Assembly: GCA_017936385.1 (NCBI GenBank)
Contig: JAGBFQ010000013.1
Coordinates: forward strand, 1-64,000
Direction: 5' to 3'
Source of the DNA: Rikenellaceae bacterium
Lineage (GTDB): Bacteria > Bacteroidota > Bacteroidia > Bacteroidales > Rikenellaceae
DNA length: 64,000 bases
Part shown: positions 7,668-16,754 of the stretch, piece after piece
How positions within the stretch are numbered: position 1 is the first letter of the stretch
How the letters are laid out: each line of letters begins with the position of its first letter
Made by a program: the position numbers and the translations under genes
Notes under the pieces: model-generated
The model's input: the letters and a program-made list of their open reading frames with translations, nothing else
Database searches by the model: none
Told to the model about the DNA's origin: nothing

Positions 7668-10628
7668 CTATTTGGCCTGGTGCCATACACCATTGGCATC
7701 CACGCCATAGAATTTGGCACCATTCAGAGCGGGAGTATTAGACTCGGCCTTAGTTTTAAGGTTCTTGCCCACGGTCTTGTAGAACTCCGACGAGTTTTCA
7801 GACGATGTAGCACCGGCATCATTACCCCACATAAACTCGTTCCACTCGGTGAAGACAAATGCTTTTTGACCTGCATCACCTACACCATAGAGTTTACCAT
7901 CGGTACCTTCAACCAAATAAGCCACGCAGTTCTCCCAATTTTGGAAGTGGTACTTGGTGGTATTCTTTTGGTGAGCAACCTTACCAATCTTCACCTCGGC
8001 AGGCTCCTTGAACAAGTTAATATTGTTCTCGGTAATGAAATGGATGGGTTGGGTAGGCTTGGGATATTGCGCCATGTGCGCGCGAGCCTTGTCGATACGC
8101 TCCTTCGAGATGAAAATCTGACGGCGACCGTAATCGTTGAACCACACACCTTCAACGGGAGTCAAGAATCCCCAACGCTCAAAAAACTCGGTCATATCGA
8201 GTTTAACAACGTCACTCACCAGCTCACAGAAACGCAACATAGCCTCCTCGTCACTCATAGTGGCGCAGTCGGGATAGTTACGAACGGTGTGGTAGATAGT
8301 CGGATAGAAGTCGGTCATGCCCTTCACCTCGGTGAAGTAGAGGTACAACTGCCAGAAGGGAACAACCTTCAAGTAGTAAGCCTCGTCCCACGAACCAACC
8401 AGGATGTGAGAGCAACCACGCGACATAAGGTCGGCAAATGCACCCTCATAACCTACGTTCTTGGTGTTGGTACGCAACATTGTCTCGCCGTTGAGCTTAA
8501 ACTGAACGTATGCCGAGCAGATGTTGTTGGTTACCTCCGAGGTACCAATCCATTTCAGACCGTTACGCACTTGGTTGACGTGGCCCATCTCGTGAGCGAT
8601 ACCCCAGCAACCACGACGAGTGTGATAGTAGTCAAGAACGGTGAGTTGGCAATCCCAGCTCGACACATCATAACCCGTCTCATACGAACCTGCATACATG
8701 TACGAGCCGCCATAACGACCTACCATACGCATACGGTTGGCGTGAGCACCGGTATTGTAGAGGTGGTGACCCTGAAGTTGCTCCTCCAACCATACGATGC
8801 TATCCAGAACCTGTATCAACTCCATGGCGCGCTCGCCGTCACGGGTGTGTTGTTGAATCAGGTCCGAGCCAAAGGTCATCACAACCTCGGGGCTGCGCAT
8901 GTCGAAGTGGGGATACATTGAGAGTTCCTCGTTCTTCAGGGCGATTGATTTGTTCAGCAACTCTTCGAAACGCTCGGGTCCGTGCATCTCGGAATCCCAA
9001 TAGCCGTTCACCTCGCCATCCACAAAGTTTACCTTAATCTCGACTTTCGAATTTGAGAAGTACTCCAGGTAACACAGACCACCATAAAAACGTTCGTTCG
9101 AAGGAACGTTCGAAGGAATGGTAATTTGGTTGATACCCGTACGCAGGCTGTAGCTTTGGGAGCTGCAACCCCAGTGAGAATCATGGCGATTCGAGTAATC
9201 CTTATAACGCCACTTGTAGTTAGAAACCACCAAACGAGGGTTGACATCTTCACGACCGTCATCACTCACGCACACGGTATAGGTGCGACCCGGGTACATC
9301 AGAATACCGGTCACGTTGTCCAACTTGGTATAGGTCGAAGTGTGATACTTCTCGGCATCAATGTCGGGGTGTTGGTATGTGTGATAGGTAGCCACACGGA
9401 ACTCGTTATCCTCGGCCTTGCGGTTAAGCATAATTTTGGCAATCGAACGCAGCGTAGAGTCTTTGATTTTTGTCAGGTCAGCCTCCGAGAAATTCGGGTT
9501 CTTGAACACCGAACACGACTCATCCTCAAACAGTTCGATGGGTTTGTAGTAAACGTCGTCCGAATAGAAGAACTCTATCTCCGAAGCGCCAGCCAACAGA
9601 CCCTTGGATACCGAACGACCTTTGGCCGTCTTAACCTCAATCACCATCTCGGTAACGCCGATAAGCGACTCTTTGAAACGAGCTGTCTGTTTGCCATCCT
9701 TCATACCGAAGTCGAAATCGCCGAGTTCGATATAATCTTTCGAATCCTCGAGTTTATACTTAACCGAGAACTCACCCCATTGTCCATACTCGGGGCTGGG
9801 ATAGTAGTCCATGTAGTCGATACGGTAACGACCGTCGAAAGTGAAGGTCAGCACCGCATTCTCGTCGATACCTGAATTGGGGCACGACCAATAGGTTTCC
9901 AGATTGTTGTCCGCAACCATTTCAATGCCATAGCCGGGACGCGAGTCTTCGGTGTAAGTAACCTCGGTATAGGGCACAAAGCATGCTTGATTTTCGCGCA
10001 CACGCTCGGGTTTCTTGCCCGCAGCCTGCTCGACAACAATTTTGGCATTCAGTGCATAGTCGGTTTTGATTTCGATGGTCGCCTCGCGCTCTTCGGTTAC
10101 AGTGTTCTGGGCAACCTCCACGGTCAGTTGACCTTCGTTGTCGGTCACGGTAATCCACTCTGCCGAGTTAACAACATCGTACTCGACGTTGGTTGTAACC
10201 GACACTGTTTTTTGTCCGCCCTCAGCCTCAAACGACAACTCTTTGGGCTCGACAACCAGCGCGGGAGCAAAACCCAACTGAGTGACGGTCAACTCTGCCA
10301 TGGCCGTTTTACCCGACACATAAACCATGGTTTCGCGTGCCTGCTCGGCGGTGTTATCCTCCACCGAAACACGGATTGCAAATTGCTCCCCCACGAGGGT
10401 TTTCTCAACGGTCAGCCAATCGCCATCCAGAATTTGAACCTCCCAGCTATCGCAATTTTCGAGAGTTACAATCACATCCTGGGCCTCAGCTCCAACGGCT
10501 GCAAACGAGAGTGCTTCCGTAGACAAGGTTATTGCCTCGGGGGCATCCTTAGGCTCGTCTTCGGGCGGCGGCGTACAAGCGGCGAAGGCCGTCATAACCG
10601 CCAATAGGGTTAAAAGATACTTTTTCAT
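7668..10628 (-). CDS. M60-like metallopeptidase lipoprotein 1 (BACON x2, F5/8C, M60)
   Basis: A 986-aa predicted surface lipoprotein. The signal peptide ends at FAAC (C18), followed by a Pro/acid-rich linker. Two BACON-type Ig-like domains occupy about 33-205 (WLTVEKT, EWITVTDNEG). An F5/8 type C (CBM32-like) domain with DNNLETYWSCPN lies at about 213-350. The M60-like N-domain and catalytic domain follow from about 365. The zinc motif is H679-E680-M-G-H683, with E698 as probable third ligand (HExxH-x14-E). M60-like (PF13402) enzymes from gut Bacteroides such as BT4244 cleave mucin-type glycoproteins, and the substrate here is inferred only. It is the last gene of the seven-gene array, 45 nt after its neighbour and just before the terminator. 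Its chain is the most diverged of the short subfamily. Confidence 0.93.
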   Translation of the reverse strand: MKKYLLTLLAVMTAFAACTPPPEDEPKDAPEAITLSTEALSFAAVGAEAQDVIVTLENCDSWEVQILDGDWLTVEKTLVGEQFAIRVSVEDNTAEQARETMVYVSGKTAMAELTVTQLGFAPALVVEPKELSFEAEGGQKTVSVTTNVEYDVVNSAEWITVTDNEGQLTVEVAQNTVTEEREATIEIKTDYALNAKIVVEQAAGKKPERVRENQACFVPYTEVTYTEDSRPGYGIEMVADNNLETYWSCPNSGIDENAVLTFTFDGRYRIDYMDYYPSPEYGQWGEFSVKYKLEDSKDYIELGDFDFGMKDGKQTARFKESLIGVTEMVIEVKTAKGRSVSKGLLAGASEIEFFYSDDVYYKPIELFEDESCSVFKNPNFSEADLTKIKDSTLRSIAKIMLNRKAEDNEFRVATYHTYQHPDIDAEKYHTSTYTKLDNVTGILMYPGRTYTVCVSDDGREDVNPRLVVSNYKWRYKDYSNRHDSHWGCSSQSYSLRTGINQITIPSNVPSNERFYGGLCYLEYFSNSKVEIKVNFVDGEVNGYWDSEMHGPERFEELLNKSIALKNEELSMYPHFDMRSPEVVMTFGSDLIQQHTRDGERAMELIQVLDSIVWLEEQLQGHHLYNTGAHANRMRMVGRYGGSYMYAGSYETGYDVSSWDCQLTVLDYYHTRRGCWGIAHEMGHVNQVRNGLKWIGTSEVTNNICSAYVQFKLNGETMLRTNTKNVGYEGAFADLMSRGCSHILVGSWDEAYYLKVVPFWQLYLYFTEVKGMTDFYPTIYHTVRNYPDCATMSDEEAMLRFCELVSDVVKLDMTEFFERWGFLTPVEGVWFNDYGRRQIFISKERIDKARAHMAQYPKPTQPIHFITENNINLFKEPAEVKIGKVAHQKNTTKYHFQNWENCVAYLVEGTDGKLYGVGDAGQKAFVFTEWNEFMWGNDAGATSSENSSEFYKTVGKNLKTKAESNTPALNGAKFYGVDANGVWHQAK

Positions 10629-10673
10629 ACGTTTTTATTTAATCATTAAAAATATTGTATTCTACATCAATGT

Positions 10674-13625
10674 CTATTGCGCCTCGTAGAGTTTGCCATT
10701 TGCATCCACGCCATAGCATTTGGCACCCTTCAACGCGGGAAGGTTTGCCTCCGTAAACTCTTTCAGTGCTGTATTAACCGTGCGATAGTACGTTTTGGAG
10801 TTGATATGACCACCTTCAGGATTGACTTTACCATTGCTGTCACCCCATTGGTACTCGTTCCACGAGGTACTTACAAAAGCTGACGCTGTGTCCGAGATAC
10901 CGTACATTCTGCCATCGTTACCCACAACTATGAAAGCTACGCAGTTCTCCCAGTTCCTGAAGTGATATAGAACCTGACCGGCCGCATGGCTTACCGTACC
11001 AACCGTCACCTCAGCAGGCTCCTTAAACAGATGCATATTGCGCTCCGAGATGAAGTGAATCGGCTGCGTGGGTTTGGGATATTGAGCCATGTGCTTGCGG
11101 GCTTTGTCGATACGCTCCTGGCTGATGATGATATGTTGCGAGCCGTAGTCGTCAAACCAAACGTCTACGGGTGTCAGGAAACCCCAAAGTTCAAAGAACT
11201 CGGTCATATCAGTTTTGGTAACATCACTCACCAACTCACAGAAACGCAGCATAGCCTCTTCGTTGCTTACGGTCGCAGCGTCGGGATAGTTACGCGAAGT
11301 GTGGTAAATCGTAGGATAGAAATCGGTCATACCTTTCACCTCGGTAAAGTAGAGATACAGCTGCCAGAAGGGAACAACCTTCATATAATAAGCCGCATCC
11401 CACGAGCCTACCAACACATGTGAGCATCCGCGAGCCATGATATTCTTAAACGCAGCGTTGAAACCATGTGTCGAGTTTTGTTTACCCAGAACAGTGTAGT
11501 CATTCAACTTCCACTGAACGTACGCCGAGCAGATGTTGTTGGTTACCTCGGTTGTGCCGACCCATTTCAGAATGGGACGAACTTGGTTAACGTGACCAAA
11601 CTCGTGGGCAGGGCCCCAACAGCCTTCTCTCAGGCCATCGGGATTAACACAATCCGGGGCACGCAGAATGTTGTAACCCGTGTGGTACGAGGTTGCATAC
11701 ATGAACGAACCGCCATAGCGACCCACCATGTGCATACGGTTGGCATGACCGCCTGTATTAAATAGTTTGTGACCTTGAAGTTCCTCCTCCAGCTCAATGA
11801 TTTGGGCATAAAGGTCGATAACCTCTTTGGCGCGTTCACCGGTTTGGGTCTTCTGCTTGTAGAGGTACGATGGGAACGACATCACGATGCGCGAGTTACG
11901 CACATCCAAGTGTGCCGGAAAACCATATTCCTCTTCGATAGCGAACGAGTTGTTAAGGAACTCCTCGAAACGGTCGGGCGAGTGTACTTCGGTATCGTAG
12001 TAGCCATTCACCTCACCGTCAATGAAGTTAACCTTAACCGACAAATCGTCGCTCGACATCAGTTGAATGTAACACAAACCTCCGTAGTTATCAAACGACG
12101 TATCGTTCGGAAGGGTAATTGTGTTGATACCGGGACGCAGCACGTAATCGCGGATAGCCCAATCGTTTTCGGTTTCGTGCACCTTGCCGCTTACGATTTT
12201 GGGACTCTTGTAGTGAATGACGGTCAATTTGACTGTTATATCATCACGACCGTCGTCACTTACGCAGATAATGTTGGTACTACCTGGCAGCAACAACATA
12301 CCTGTAACGTTATCATATTTCGAGTAAGGAGCATTCAGATAGCGATTTGCATCAATCATCGGATTGGGATACGACTTGTAGGTAGCCACGCGGAATTCGT
12401 TATCCTCGGGGGTACGAATCAGCATAATTTCGGCAATATCGCGCTGCATATCATCCTTAACCTTACTCAAATCTTTGGACGAGAATTTCGGGTCTCTGAA
12501 CACCGAGCACGACTCGTCCTCAAACAGTTCAATTGCAGTGTAATAAACATCATTCGAATAGAAGAACTCAACCTCGGCAGCTCCGGCCAACAGACCTTGT
12601 GTTACCGAGCGACCTTTGGCCGTCTTGACCTCAATCACAAGTTCGACAACATTCATCAGCGACTCCTCGAAACGGATGGTTTGTTTGCCATCTTTCATTC
12701 CAAAGTCAAAATCGCCAACCTCAACATACTCCTTGGCATCGTCGGCTTTGTACCTAACCGAGAACTTACCCCATTGTCCATACTCGGGGCTGGGATAGTA
12801 ATCCATGTAGTCAATACGATAGCCACGGTCGAACTTAAAGGTCAGTACCGCATTCTCGTTGATACCCGCATTGGGGCACGACCAATAGGTCTCCAGATTG
12901 TTATCAAACATATTTTCGACACCATAGCCCGAACGCGAGTCATCCTCATAAATAACCTCCGAATATGGCACAAAGAATGCTTGGTTGTCGCGTACACGGT
13001 CGGGAATCACCACTTCTGCAGCCTCTTGAAGGACTTTGATTGTGGTGCCGACGGTGTAGTCGGTTCCAATTTTCACGACAGCCTCACGCTCCGTAGGTTC
13101 GGTATTCTCTGCTGCGACAATGGTAAGCCCCTCCTCACTTTCAGTTACGGTGAGCCATTCAGCCTCAAAGGTTATTTTCCACTCGACGTTAGCCGTAACA
13201 GCCACAGTACTTTGGCCACCTGCCGCCACAAACTTCACCTCCTTCGGGTCGACCGACAGCGTTGGGGCAAGACCCAACTGAGTAACGGTCAACTCGGCAA
13301 TAGCCGTGTTACCCGAAACATAAATTGTGGTTTCGCGCGACTCCTCGGCAGTATTATCCTCCACAGAGACGCGAATGGCGAGTTGTCCATCCACAATGGT
13401 TTTTTCAATGGTCAGCCAATCGCTGTCCAAGCTTGAGACATTCCACTCCACACAGTTTTCAAGCGTTACCACAACATCTTTAGGCTCGGCGTCAACCGCG
13501 TCGAACGAAATCGACTCCTCGGCCAAGATTACCTCCTCGGCTTTATCCTGCGGCTCTTCAGCAGGCGTGGTACAAGCGGCAAAAGCCACAACCACCGCCC
13601 AAAGTGTCATAAAATACTTTTTCAT
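10674..13625 (-). CDS. M60-like metallopeptidase lipoprotein 2 (BACON x2, F5/8C, M60)
   Basis: A 983-aa lipoprotein (lipobox cysteine C18, MKKYFMTLWAV...) with the same layout as its two short neighbours: two BACON domains at about 33-205, an F5/8 type C domain at about 213-350 (DNNLETYWSCPN), then the M60-like N- and catalytic domains. The active-site motif is H674-E675-F-G-H678 with E693 downstream in GTTEVTNN, so it is predicted active. Long blocks around the metal site (VNQVRPILKWVGTTEV) are identical with lipoprotein 3, indicating recent duplication, whereas the 430-560 region differs, with insertions. It is in an array of seven co-directional genes. Substrate specificity is unknown. Confidence 0.93.
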   Translation of the reverse strand: MKKYFMTLWAVVVAFAACTTPAEEPQDKAEEVILAEESISFDAVDAEPKDVVVTLENCVEWNVSSLDSDWLTIEKTIVDGQLAIRVSVEDNTAEESRETTIYVSGNTAIAELTVTQLGLAPTLSVDPKEVKFVAAGGQSTVAVTANVEWKITFEAEWLTVTESEEGLTIVAAENTEPTEREAVVKIGTDYTVGTTIKVLQEAAEVVIPDRVRDNQAFFVPYSEVIYEDDSRSGYGVENMFDNNLETYWSCPNAGINENAVLTFKFDRGYRIDYMDYYPSPEYGQWGKFSVRYKADDAKEYVEVGDFDFGMKDGKQTIRFEESLMNVVELVIEVKTAKGRSVTQGLLAGAAEVEFFYSNDVYYTAIELFEDESCSVFRDPKFSSKDLSKVKDDMQRDIAEIMLIRTPEDNEFRVATYKSYPNPMIDANRYLNAPYSKYDNVTGMLLLPGSTNIICVSDDGRDDITVKLTVIHYKSPKIVSGKVHETENDWAIRDYVLRPGINTITLPNDTSFDNYGGLCYIQLMSSDDLSVKVNFIDGEVNGYYDTEVHSPDRFEEFLNNSFAIEEEYGFPAHLDVRNSRIVMSFPSYLYKQKTQTGERAKEVIDLYAQIIELEEELQGHKLFNTGGHANRMHMVGRYGGSFMYATSYHTGYNILRAPDCVNPDGLREGCWGPAHEFGHVNQVRPILKWVGTTEVTNNICSAYVQWKLNDYTVLGKQNSTHGFNAAFKNIMARGCSHVLVGSWDAAYYMKVVPFWQLYLYFTEVKGMTDFYPTIYHTSRNYPDAATVSNEEAMLRFCELVSDVTKTDMTEFFELWGFLTPVDVWFDDYGSQHIIISQERIDKARKHMAQYPKPTQPIHFISERNMHLFKEPAEVTVGTVSHAAGQVLYHFRNWENCVAFIVVGNDGRMYGISDTASAFVSTSWNEYQWGDSNGKVNPEGGHINSKTYYRTVNTALKEFTEANLPALKGAKCYGVDANGKLYEAQ

Positions 13626-13658
13626 TTATTGGTCTTCTATTCTTTTGTATTTCACACG

Positions 13659-13690
13659 CGTTGGTTGTCAGCCTCAACCGACAACCAACG
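13659..13690 (-). other. Intercistronic stem-loop (lipoproteins 3/2)
   Basis: A perfect 11-bp stem (13659-13669 with 13680-13690, CGTTGGTTGTC) with a 10-nt loop in the 86-bp spacer. On the transcribed strand it is not followed by a T-run, so it is more likely an RNA-stability or partial-attenuation element than a full terminator. Confidence 0.6.
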
Positions 13691-13711
13691 TCATGCGAAT
13701 CTTAGAGTCAA

Positions 13712-16663
13712 CTATTTAAACTCGTGGAATTTACCATTTGCATCCACGCCATAGAATTTAGCGCCTTTCAGTGCGGGAGTGTTAGCCTCCACTTTGTTCA
13801 CCTGCTTGCTACCAACGGTGCAGTAGTAGGTTTTCGAGTTCTCGCCTGTGGGGCTGATATTTCCATCGCTATCACCCCATTGGAACTCATGCCAATAGGT
13901 ATTGACATAGGCACTCGAAGCATCGGTAATACCATACCATTTACCATCCGTACCCTCAACAATGTAAGCCACGCAGTTCTGCCAGTTTTGGAAGTGATAC
14001 TTGGTAGTACCCGAGGTGTGAGCAACGCGACCAACCTTAACCTCGGCAGGCTCCTTGAACAGGTGCAAATTGTACTCCGAGATGAAGTGGATAGGTTGAG
14101 TGGGTTTGGGGTATTGAGCCATGTGTTTGCGAGCCTTGTCGATACGCTCTTGAGTGATATAAATTTGGCGCGAACCGTAGTCGCTGAACCATATACCGTC
14201 AACAGGTGTCAGGAAGCCCCAACGCTCGAAGAACTCGGTCATGTCTGTTTTGGTAACATCACTCACCAACTCACAGAAACGCAGCATAGCCTCCTCGTCG
14301 CTTACGGTCGCAGCGTCGGGATAGTTACGCGAAGTGTGGTAAATCGTAGGATAGAAGTCGGTCATGCCTTTCACCTCGGTGAAATAGAGATACAACTGCC
14401 AGAAGGGAACAACCTTCAGGTAGTAAGCTGCATCCCACGAACCAACCAACACGTGCGAGCAACCGCGAGCCATACAATCCATCAGCGCAGCATTGAAACC
14501 GTGCGACGATGTCTTTTGGCCCAACACAGTGAAGTTGTTAAACTTCCACATAACGTACGCCGAGCAGATGTTGTTGGTAACCTCGGTGGTACCAACCCAT
14601 TTCAAAATCGGGCGAACCTGGTTGACGTGTCCTATCTCGTGAGCAACACCCCAACAACTTTCACGCTGACCATCGGGGTCAAGTACACCGGGAGCAGCCA
14701 GGATGTTGTAACCTGTATGATACGAGGTTGCATACATATACGAACCACCATAGCGTCCTACCATGTGCATATGGTTACGGTGGCCGCCGGTATTGTACAG
14801 AACGTGACCTTGAATCTCCTCTTCGAGTTCTACAATCTCTTTGAAGTGGTTTATCAGAGTTACGGCACGCTCACCGGTTTTGGTGCGCTGCTTATAGAGG
14901 TACGACGGGAACGACATCACGATGCGCGAGTTACGCATATCGAAGTGGGCGGGGAAGCCATATTTCTCCTCCAGTGCCAACGACTTATTCAACAACTCCT
15001 CCCAACGGTCGGGCGAGTGCTTGTCAACATCAAAGAAACCGTTCACCTCACCGTCAAGGAAGTTTACCTTAATGGTAATATCTTGGGTCGAGAAGAATTG
15101 GATGTAACACAAACCGCCATAGTGAGTATTACCGTTATTGGCAGGAATCTTAATCTCGTTGTAACCGGTACGCAATTGGTAATCGCGTTGACTCCAGTTG
15201 AACTCGGTGGTACTAACTTTGCCGTCAACCGTTTTGGGGGTTTTGTAATTAATGACTGTCAGTTTGGGTGCCATGTCATCGCGGCCATCGTCAGCAACAC
15301 AGATTCTATAGGTATTGCCCGGCAACAGCAACATACCCGTTACGTTGTCGTACTTGGTGTAGGGCGCATTCAAGAAACGGTCAGCATCCAAATCGGGGTT
15401 GGGATACGATTTGACAGTAGCCACGCGGAACTCATTATCCTCGGGAGTACGAGCCAACATAATCTCAGCAATCTCGCGCAGTTGCTCGTCCTTAACTTTG
15501 GTCAGGTCCTCGGTCGAGAAGTTCGGGTCTTTGAACACCGAGCACGACTCATCCTCAAACAGCTCGATGGCGCTGTAGTAAGCGTTGTTCGAATAGAAGA
15601 ACTCAACCTCGGCGGCTCCGGCCAACAGACCTTTGGTTACCGAACGGCCTTTGGCAGTCTTAACCTCGATTACAATCTCCTCAACCTCAGTCAGCGACTG
15701 TGCAAACTTCACGGTACTCTTGCCGTCTTTCATCTTGAAGTCATACGAGCCAACCTCGGTGTAGTCGCGGTCACCTTTGCTCTTGTAGCGAATATCAAAC
15801 TCGCCCCATTGACCATACTCGGGGCTTGCATAGTAGTCCATGTAGTCGATACGATATTTACCGTCAAACACGAAGGTCAGCACAGCATTATCGTCGATAC
15901 CAGCATTGGGGCACGACCAATAGGTGTCAAGTTTGTTGTCAAACATATTCTCGACGCCATAGCCCGAGCGCGAGTCATCCTCATAAATAATCTCCGAGTA
16001 GGGAACAAAGTGGTTCTCGGTGTCGCGTACGCGGTCGGGAATCACCTCCTCGGCAGCCTCTTGAGAAACTTTAATAATAGCGCTGATGGAGTAGTCGGTT
16101 TCAAGTTTCACGGTAGCCTCACGTTTCGAAGTTACAGTGTTCTCCGTAGCAGCGATGGTGATTCCACCCTCGGTCTCGGTTACGGTAAGCCACTCAGCCT
16201 CGGTGGTTGCTTCCCACTCGACGTTAGCCGTTACGGCTACGGTACTTTCGCCACCGGCGGTTTCGAACTTGATTTCTTTCGGGTCTGCCGACAGTGCGGG
16301 AGCAAAGCCCAGCTGGGTGACGGTCAACTCAGCCATTGCTGTGTTACCCGAAACATAAACGGTTGTTTCGCGCGACTCCTCGGCGGTGTTATCCTCCACC
16401 GAAACGCGGATGGCAATTTGTTCGTCGGTCTCGATTTTCTCAACCGTCAGCCACTCACCTTCCATAATTGCCACATCCCAAGCCTCGCAGTTGTCGGCCA
16501 TAACATCAATTACTTGAGCCTCGGCGCCAACAGCTTGGAACGAAATACTCTCTTCCGAGAGTGTGATTGCCTCCGGTTTTTGCGGTTCTTTCTCCACAGG
16601 AGGCGGTGTGCAAGCCAGCACAGATGCCGAAATTGCCACCAACATTGATAAGATTTTTTTCAT
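13712..16663 (-). CDS. M60-like metallopeptidase lipoprotein 3 (BACON x2, F5/8C, M60)
   Basis: A 983-aa lipoprotein whose signal peptide ends VLAC (C18). Two BACON domains (WLTVEKIETD, EWLTVTETEG) span about 33-208. The F5/8 type C domain at about 217-355 carries DNKLDTYWSCPN. The M60-like region starts near 365, with H675-E676-I-G-H679 and E694 as metal ligands. It is the third member of the short subfamily and the closest relative of lipoprotein 2. An antisense frame is open for nearly the whole gene (13724-16648), which I attribute to codon bias. It is flanked by stem-loop-containing spacers of 86 and 91 bp. Confidence 0.93.
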   Translation of the reverse strand: MKKILSMLVAISASVLACTPPPVEKEPQKPEAITLSEESISFQAVGAEAQVIDVMADNCEAWDVAIMEGEWLTVEKIETDEQIAIRVSVEDNTAEESRETTVYVSGNTAMAELTVTQLGFAPALSADPKEIKFETAGGESTVAVTANVEWEATTEAEWLTVTETEGGITIAATENTVTSKREATVKLETDYSISAIIKVSQEAAEEVIPDRVRDTENHFVPYSEIIYEDDSRSGYGVENMFDNKLDTYWSCPNAGIDDNAVLTFVFDGKYRIDYMDYYASPEYGQWGEFDIRYKSKGDRDYTEVGSYDFKMKDGKSTVKFAQSLTEVEEIVIEVKTAKGRSVTKGLLAGAAEVEFFYSNNAYYSAIELFEDESCSVFKDPNFSTEDLTKVKDEQLREIAEIMLARTPEDNEFRVATVKSYPNPDLDADRFLNAPYTKYDNVTGMLLLPGNTYRICVADDGRDDMAPKLTVINYKTPKTVDGKVSTTEFNWSQRDYQLRTGYNEIKIPANNGNTHYGGLCYIQFFSTQDITIKVNFLDGEVNGFFDVDKHSPDRWEELLNKSLALEEKYGFPAHFDMRNSRIVMSFPSYLYKQRTKTGERAVTLINHFKEIVELEEEIQGHVLYNTGGHRNHMHMVGRYGGSYMYATSYHTGYNILAAPGVLDPDGQRESCWGVAHEIGHVNQVRPILKWVGTTEVTNNICSAYVMWKFNNFTVLGQKTSSHGFNAALMDCMARGCSHVLVGSWDAAYYLKVVPFWQLYLYFTEVKGMTDFYPTIYHTSRNYPDAATVSDEEAMLRFCELVSDVTKTDMTEFFERWGFLTPVDGIWFSDYGSRQIYITQERIDKARKHMAQYPKPTQPIHFISEYNLHLFKEPAEVKVGRVAHTSGTTKYHFQNWQNCVAYIVEGTDGKWYGITDASSAYVNTYWHEFQWGDSDGNISPTGENSKTYYCTVGSKQVNKVEANTPALKGAKFYGVDANGKFHEFK

Positions 16664-16699
16664 AAATGTATTAGGTTAAAATTAATTTATTTTCCCTAC

Positions 16700-16748
16700 A
16701 AGTGCATTGAGGGTGGAAAAGTTTTCGGGCTCACCCACCCTCGCACTT
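16700..16748 (-). other. Intercistronic stem-loop (lipoproteins 4/3)
   Basis: AAGTGC (16700-16705) plus GAGGGTGG (16709-16716) pair with CCACCCTC (16735-16742) plus GCACTT (16743-16748), a 14-bp stem with a 3-nt bulge. The downstream transcript is A/T-rich (AAAATAAATT), so partial termination is possible. Confidence 0.65.
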
Positions 16749-16754
16749 CAATCA

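Noticed and set aside
9085-9120. Short GTTCGAAGG repeats resembling a palindromic site
   Set aside because: They lie inside the coding sequence of M60-like lipoprotein 1 and encode the repeated residues SNVPSN, so codon choice explains them.
13724-16648. Antisense ORF of 974 codons opposite M60-like lipoprotein 3 (similar ones at 20523-23759 and 23858-27310)
   Set aside because: These lie fully opposite genes with clear signal peptides, domains and catalytic motifs. Their translations have no recognisable domain and skewed His/Val/Leu content. Codon bias in the real frame explains the missing stops.
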